NCBI GenBank assembly: GCA_040220855.1
Contig: JAVJVZ010000041.1
Span: 1-64,000 of the forward strand
DNA length: 64,000 bases
Source: JACKNG01 sp040220855
Lineage (GTDB): Bacteria > Pseudomonadota > Gammaproteobacteria > Ga0077536
Direction: 5' to 3'
Shown: positions 61,954 through 64,000 of the stretch, one piece after another
Layout of the letters: every line of letters begins with the position of its first letter
How positions within the stretch are numbered: position 1 is the stretch's first letter
Notes under the pieces: generated by a model
What the model saw: only the letters and a program-made list of their open reading frames with translations
What the model was told of the DNA's origin: nothing
Database searches by the model: none
Program-made: the position numbers and the translations under genes

Positions 61954-64000
61954 ATGGATATCGCGAAGCGGAATGCGTTGTTGTCGCTGCAGTCACCCCT
62001 GCCCCAGGTCCGCCGACTTTCGTCTGCAGGTGCTGTCCTTGTACTGATTCTGGCTTCCGCCGCCCTCCTGATGCTGTTATGGTCAACTGGGAGCACTGCA
62101 CAACCGCCGTACTTCGGACTACCGCGCACGCTCGATCTGAACGGGGTCGGCTACGGCGCGAGCGTCGGCGACATCGATGGCGACGGCGAACTGGAGTTGC
62201 TGATTACGACGCTGCACGATCCACTGCAGAGCCCGAACCCCGAAGTCGATCATCGACTGTTCGTTTTCGAGCTTTCGGCCCAGGGCGTCATCACCCAGAC
62301 TGCAAGCTATCCGGTCAGTCCGTACAACGCCCAGTTTCACTCGCGATCCGTCGACGTGGGAGACCTGAACGACGATGGCCGCGACGACATCGTGCTCGCA
62401 GTGGACCAGGGAATCGGCGTCTTCTACCAGGCTGGCGACGGATCTCTCCAGCCGCTCACGATCTACTCCTCACCGCGCTACCAACCCCACAAACCTGGCT
62501 TCGTGCGAATCGGAGATTTTGACGGCGACGGGTTGAAGGACGTCGTTGGGGCAAGCCTGGGCGTTGGCGCAGGACTTGGGCAGGACCCGTCTATCGCAAT
62601 CGACGTCTATCGCCAGTCACCGTCTTCCGTCCTGAGTGCGCCCACGGCGGTAGCTATCCATGAACGCTTCGAGCGCTTCAATGACGTGCTGGTCGCTGAC
62701 GTCAATGCAGACGGTCGCGACGATTTCGTCGTCGGCGGGCGTAGCTGGACAGCGGGGGATCCCGCCATCGCCATTTTTCGCGGCCAGCCGGCTGGTGGCT
62801 TCCAGGCACCTGTCTTTCAGGATATGGCGCAACCCGTATCCGCGATCGCTTTCGGGGATATCGACGGCGACGGCGTCGGCGAACTGGTCGTCTCCCAGTT
62901 TGCCACGCTCGAATTCTTCGAGATCGGCGACACCGCCCTGATAGCTGACGGCAGCTACGCGCTCGATATCAGTCCGGGAAGGCCACAAAGTCTCGACGTC
63001 ACCGATCTGAACGGAGACGGACGCGACGATATCGTTCTCGGCAAAGATTACGGCGGAGCAACGTTCTATGCCCTGATACAGGATGAGAATGCAGAGCTTT
63101 TGATATCCGCCGGCACGTACATTACCGCCCGTATATCGTCTCACGGGGTCGCGGTCGCGGACGTCAACGGCGACAATTTGCCGGACGTGCTGTATCCCGC
63201 AGGTGTTCTGCTGGCTGCCAATCCATCAACGCCGGTGAACGTCGGTGATACGGTCTATTTCGACGCGCAAGCCGACGGCAATCTCCAAAGCGGAGATGCC
63301 AGGATCCCGGGTGTCGAGATCAGGATCTTCGATAGCGAAAACAATCTCGTTGATGCGACGGTCTCGAATGAGATTGGACAATACAATCTGCGGGTCACAC
63401 CGGGCTTCTACCAGATCGAGGCCGTTCTTCCGGCCGGCATGCGCTACTCACCGACCGTGAGCTTGCAACCACTCAACAACCTCAATGCGATCCAGGCGGC
63501 CACCGGTCGCAGCGTTTTCTTCGAAGTCGAACCCGGGCGCGATCGATTCGATATCGACATCAGCTTTACCTACCCGCGCGACTCCCGGATTCTCTTTCCT
63601 CTCGTTCAGGGGGCGAGCTGGGCATACCGAATCGACGGCGTGACGTTGGAGACGGAGAACGTCGCCCCCCTGCCGATGCGCGTCAATGGCGTCGACACTG
63701 TCGTCGTCGCGAAATCCACCGGTGAGCGGGACTTCTACACCAATTCAGGACGCATCCAGACCCACGGCGCGGTAGACGGCGATGGACTCACCTTGCGTTT
63801 TGTCCCCCCTTTGACCGTCTACGACGAATCCGACCCCCTGGTCGGATTCGCTATGCATTCCGGAACCGCGATCCTGAGCGGCGGTGCGCTCAACCTTTCG
63901 TTCAGCTACTCCTATGGGCGGACGCTGAACGGGTTCGAACAGATAGCGACACCCGCAGGAACGTTCGACGCACTCAGGGTTAGTTCGCAGTTGACATTCG
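61954..64000 (+). CDS. FG-GAP/VCBS-repeat exported protein, runs past window end
   Basis: The ATG at 61954 (MDIAKRNALLSLQSPLPQ) opens a frame that has no stop before 64000, so at least 682 aa. A signal-anchor (VLVLILASAALLMLLW) is followed by seven calcium-loop repeats of the FG-GAP/VCBS type: DIDGDGELE, DLNDDGRDD, DFDGDGLKD, DVNADGRDD, DIDGDGVGE, DLNGDGRDD, DVNGDNLPD. These would form a beta-propeller. An SdrD-like B domain follows (GDTVYFDAQADGNLQSGDAR, FDSENNLVDATVSNEIGQYN), then an uncharacterised region (VQGASWAYRIDGV). It is probably a surface or secreted adhesin-like protein. The C-terminus lies outside the window. Confidence 0.85.
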   Translation, partial: MDIAKRNALLSLQSPLPQVRRLSSAGAVLVLILASAALLMLLWSTGSTAQPPYFGLPRTLDLNGVGYGASVGDIDGDGELELLITTLHDPLQSPNPEVDHRLFVFELSAQGVITQTASYPVSPYNAQFHSRSVDVGDLNDDGRDDIVLAVDQGIGVFYQAGDGSLQPLTIYSSPRYQPHKPGFVRIGDFDGDGLKDVVGASLGVGAGLGQDPSIAIDVYRQSPSSVLSAPTAVAIHERFERFNDVLVADVNADGRDDFVVGGRSWTAGDPAIAIFRGQPAGGFQAPVFQDMAQPVSAIAFGDIDGDGVGELVVSQFATLEFFEIGDTALIADGSYALDISPGRPQSLDVTDLNGDGRDDIVLGKDYGGATFYALIQDENAELLISAGTYITARISSHGVAVADVNGDNLPDVLYPAGVLLAANPSTPVNVGDTVYFDAQADGNLQSGDARIPGVEIRIFDSENNLVDATVSNEIGQYNLRVTPGFYQIEAVLPAGMRYSPTVSLQPLNNLNAIQAATGRSVFFEVEPGRDRFDIDISFTYPRDSRILFPLVQGASWAYRIDGVTLETENVAPLPMRVNGVDTVVVAKSTGERDFYTNSGRIQTHGAVDGDGLTLRFVPPLTVYDESDPLVGFAMHSGTAILSGGALNLSFSYSYGRTLNGFEQIATPAGTFDALRVSSQLTF

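Overview
The window reads as an accessory island joined to ordinary chromosome in a GC-rich proteobacterium, most likely a gammaproteobacterium. This is inferred from the PEP-CTERM type sorting signals (VPEP, VPLPAG, VPIPAA tails), the RND pump pair, the hybrid sensor kinase and the mix of IS256, IS3, IS5, IS6, IS30, IS91 and IS481 relics. No rRNA gene and no complete tRNA gene was found, so a genus cannot be named. Bases 1 to about 50 kb are patchy, visibly lower in GC over most cargo genes and full of broken mobile elements. From about 51 kb the DNA is uniformly GC-rich with conventional gene spacing.

Layout. 1-7.1 kb: two direct IS256 remnants (the left one fused to an IS5 remnant) around a three-gene minus-strand cluster: a small membrane protein, a secreted SH3 plus DRGH-type nuclease, and a 960-aa protein of unknown function. 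7.3-15.2 kb: a nonsense-interrupted metallo-beta-lactamase-fold lipoprotein, an SGNH hydrolase, an IS6/IS3/integrase-type transposon block, then a tightly coupled operon of an AlkB-like membrane diiron oxygenase, a 59-aa zinc-ribbon membrane protein, a 65-aa protein and a membrane-embedded alpha/beta hydrolase. 15.3-22 kb: IS mosaic, a large LamG/lipase/TSP3 surface protein, an IS3 orfB lacking a catalytic Asp, and an IS30. 22.2-24.9 kb: a small gene coupled to a Rad50/SMC-like ATPase. 25.5-32.4 kb: an RHS protein, an immunity candidate, a displaced alternative RHS tip, a Cys-rich secreted protein and an Imm39-like orphan. 32.5-35.5 kb: Fic protein and a mobilization module (relaxase, MobC). 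36.2-42.2 kb: one 1993-aa Avs-like STAND NTPase with an N-terminal nuclease-like domain. 42.2-45.2 kb: a duplicated RelBE-type toxin-antitoxin module with tRNA-derived inverted repeats. 45.5-50 kb: PEP-CTERM repeat protein, an IS91 transposase broken by small multi-hairpin elements, and an AbiE type IV toxin-antitoxin pair with a palindromic operator. 50.2-64 kb: an unknown protein, an RND efflux pump with its adaptor, an alpha/beta-hydrolase/adenylyl cyclase fusion, a hybrid histidine kinase, a nonsense-broken sorting-signal protein and an FG-GAP repeat protein that runs off the end.

Functionally, the island collects conflict systems: Avs-like NTPase, SMC-like ATPase, RHS/immunity, Fic, two RelBE copies and AbiE, all beside mobilization and transposition genes. 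The two signals I rate highest are the Avs-like NTPase and a family of multi-hairpin cassettes (46.8-47.3 kb). In the cassettes the stems change by compensatory substitution while the loops stay fixed, and they have inserted inside an IS91 transposase gene.
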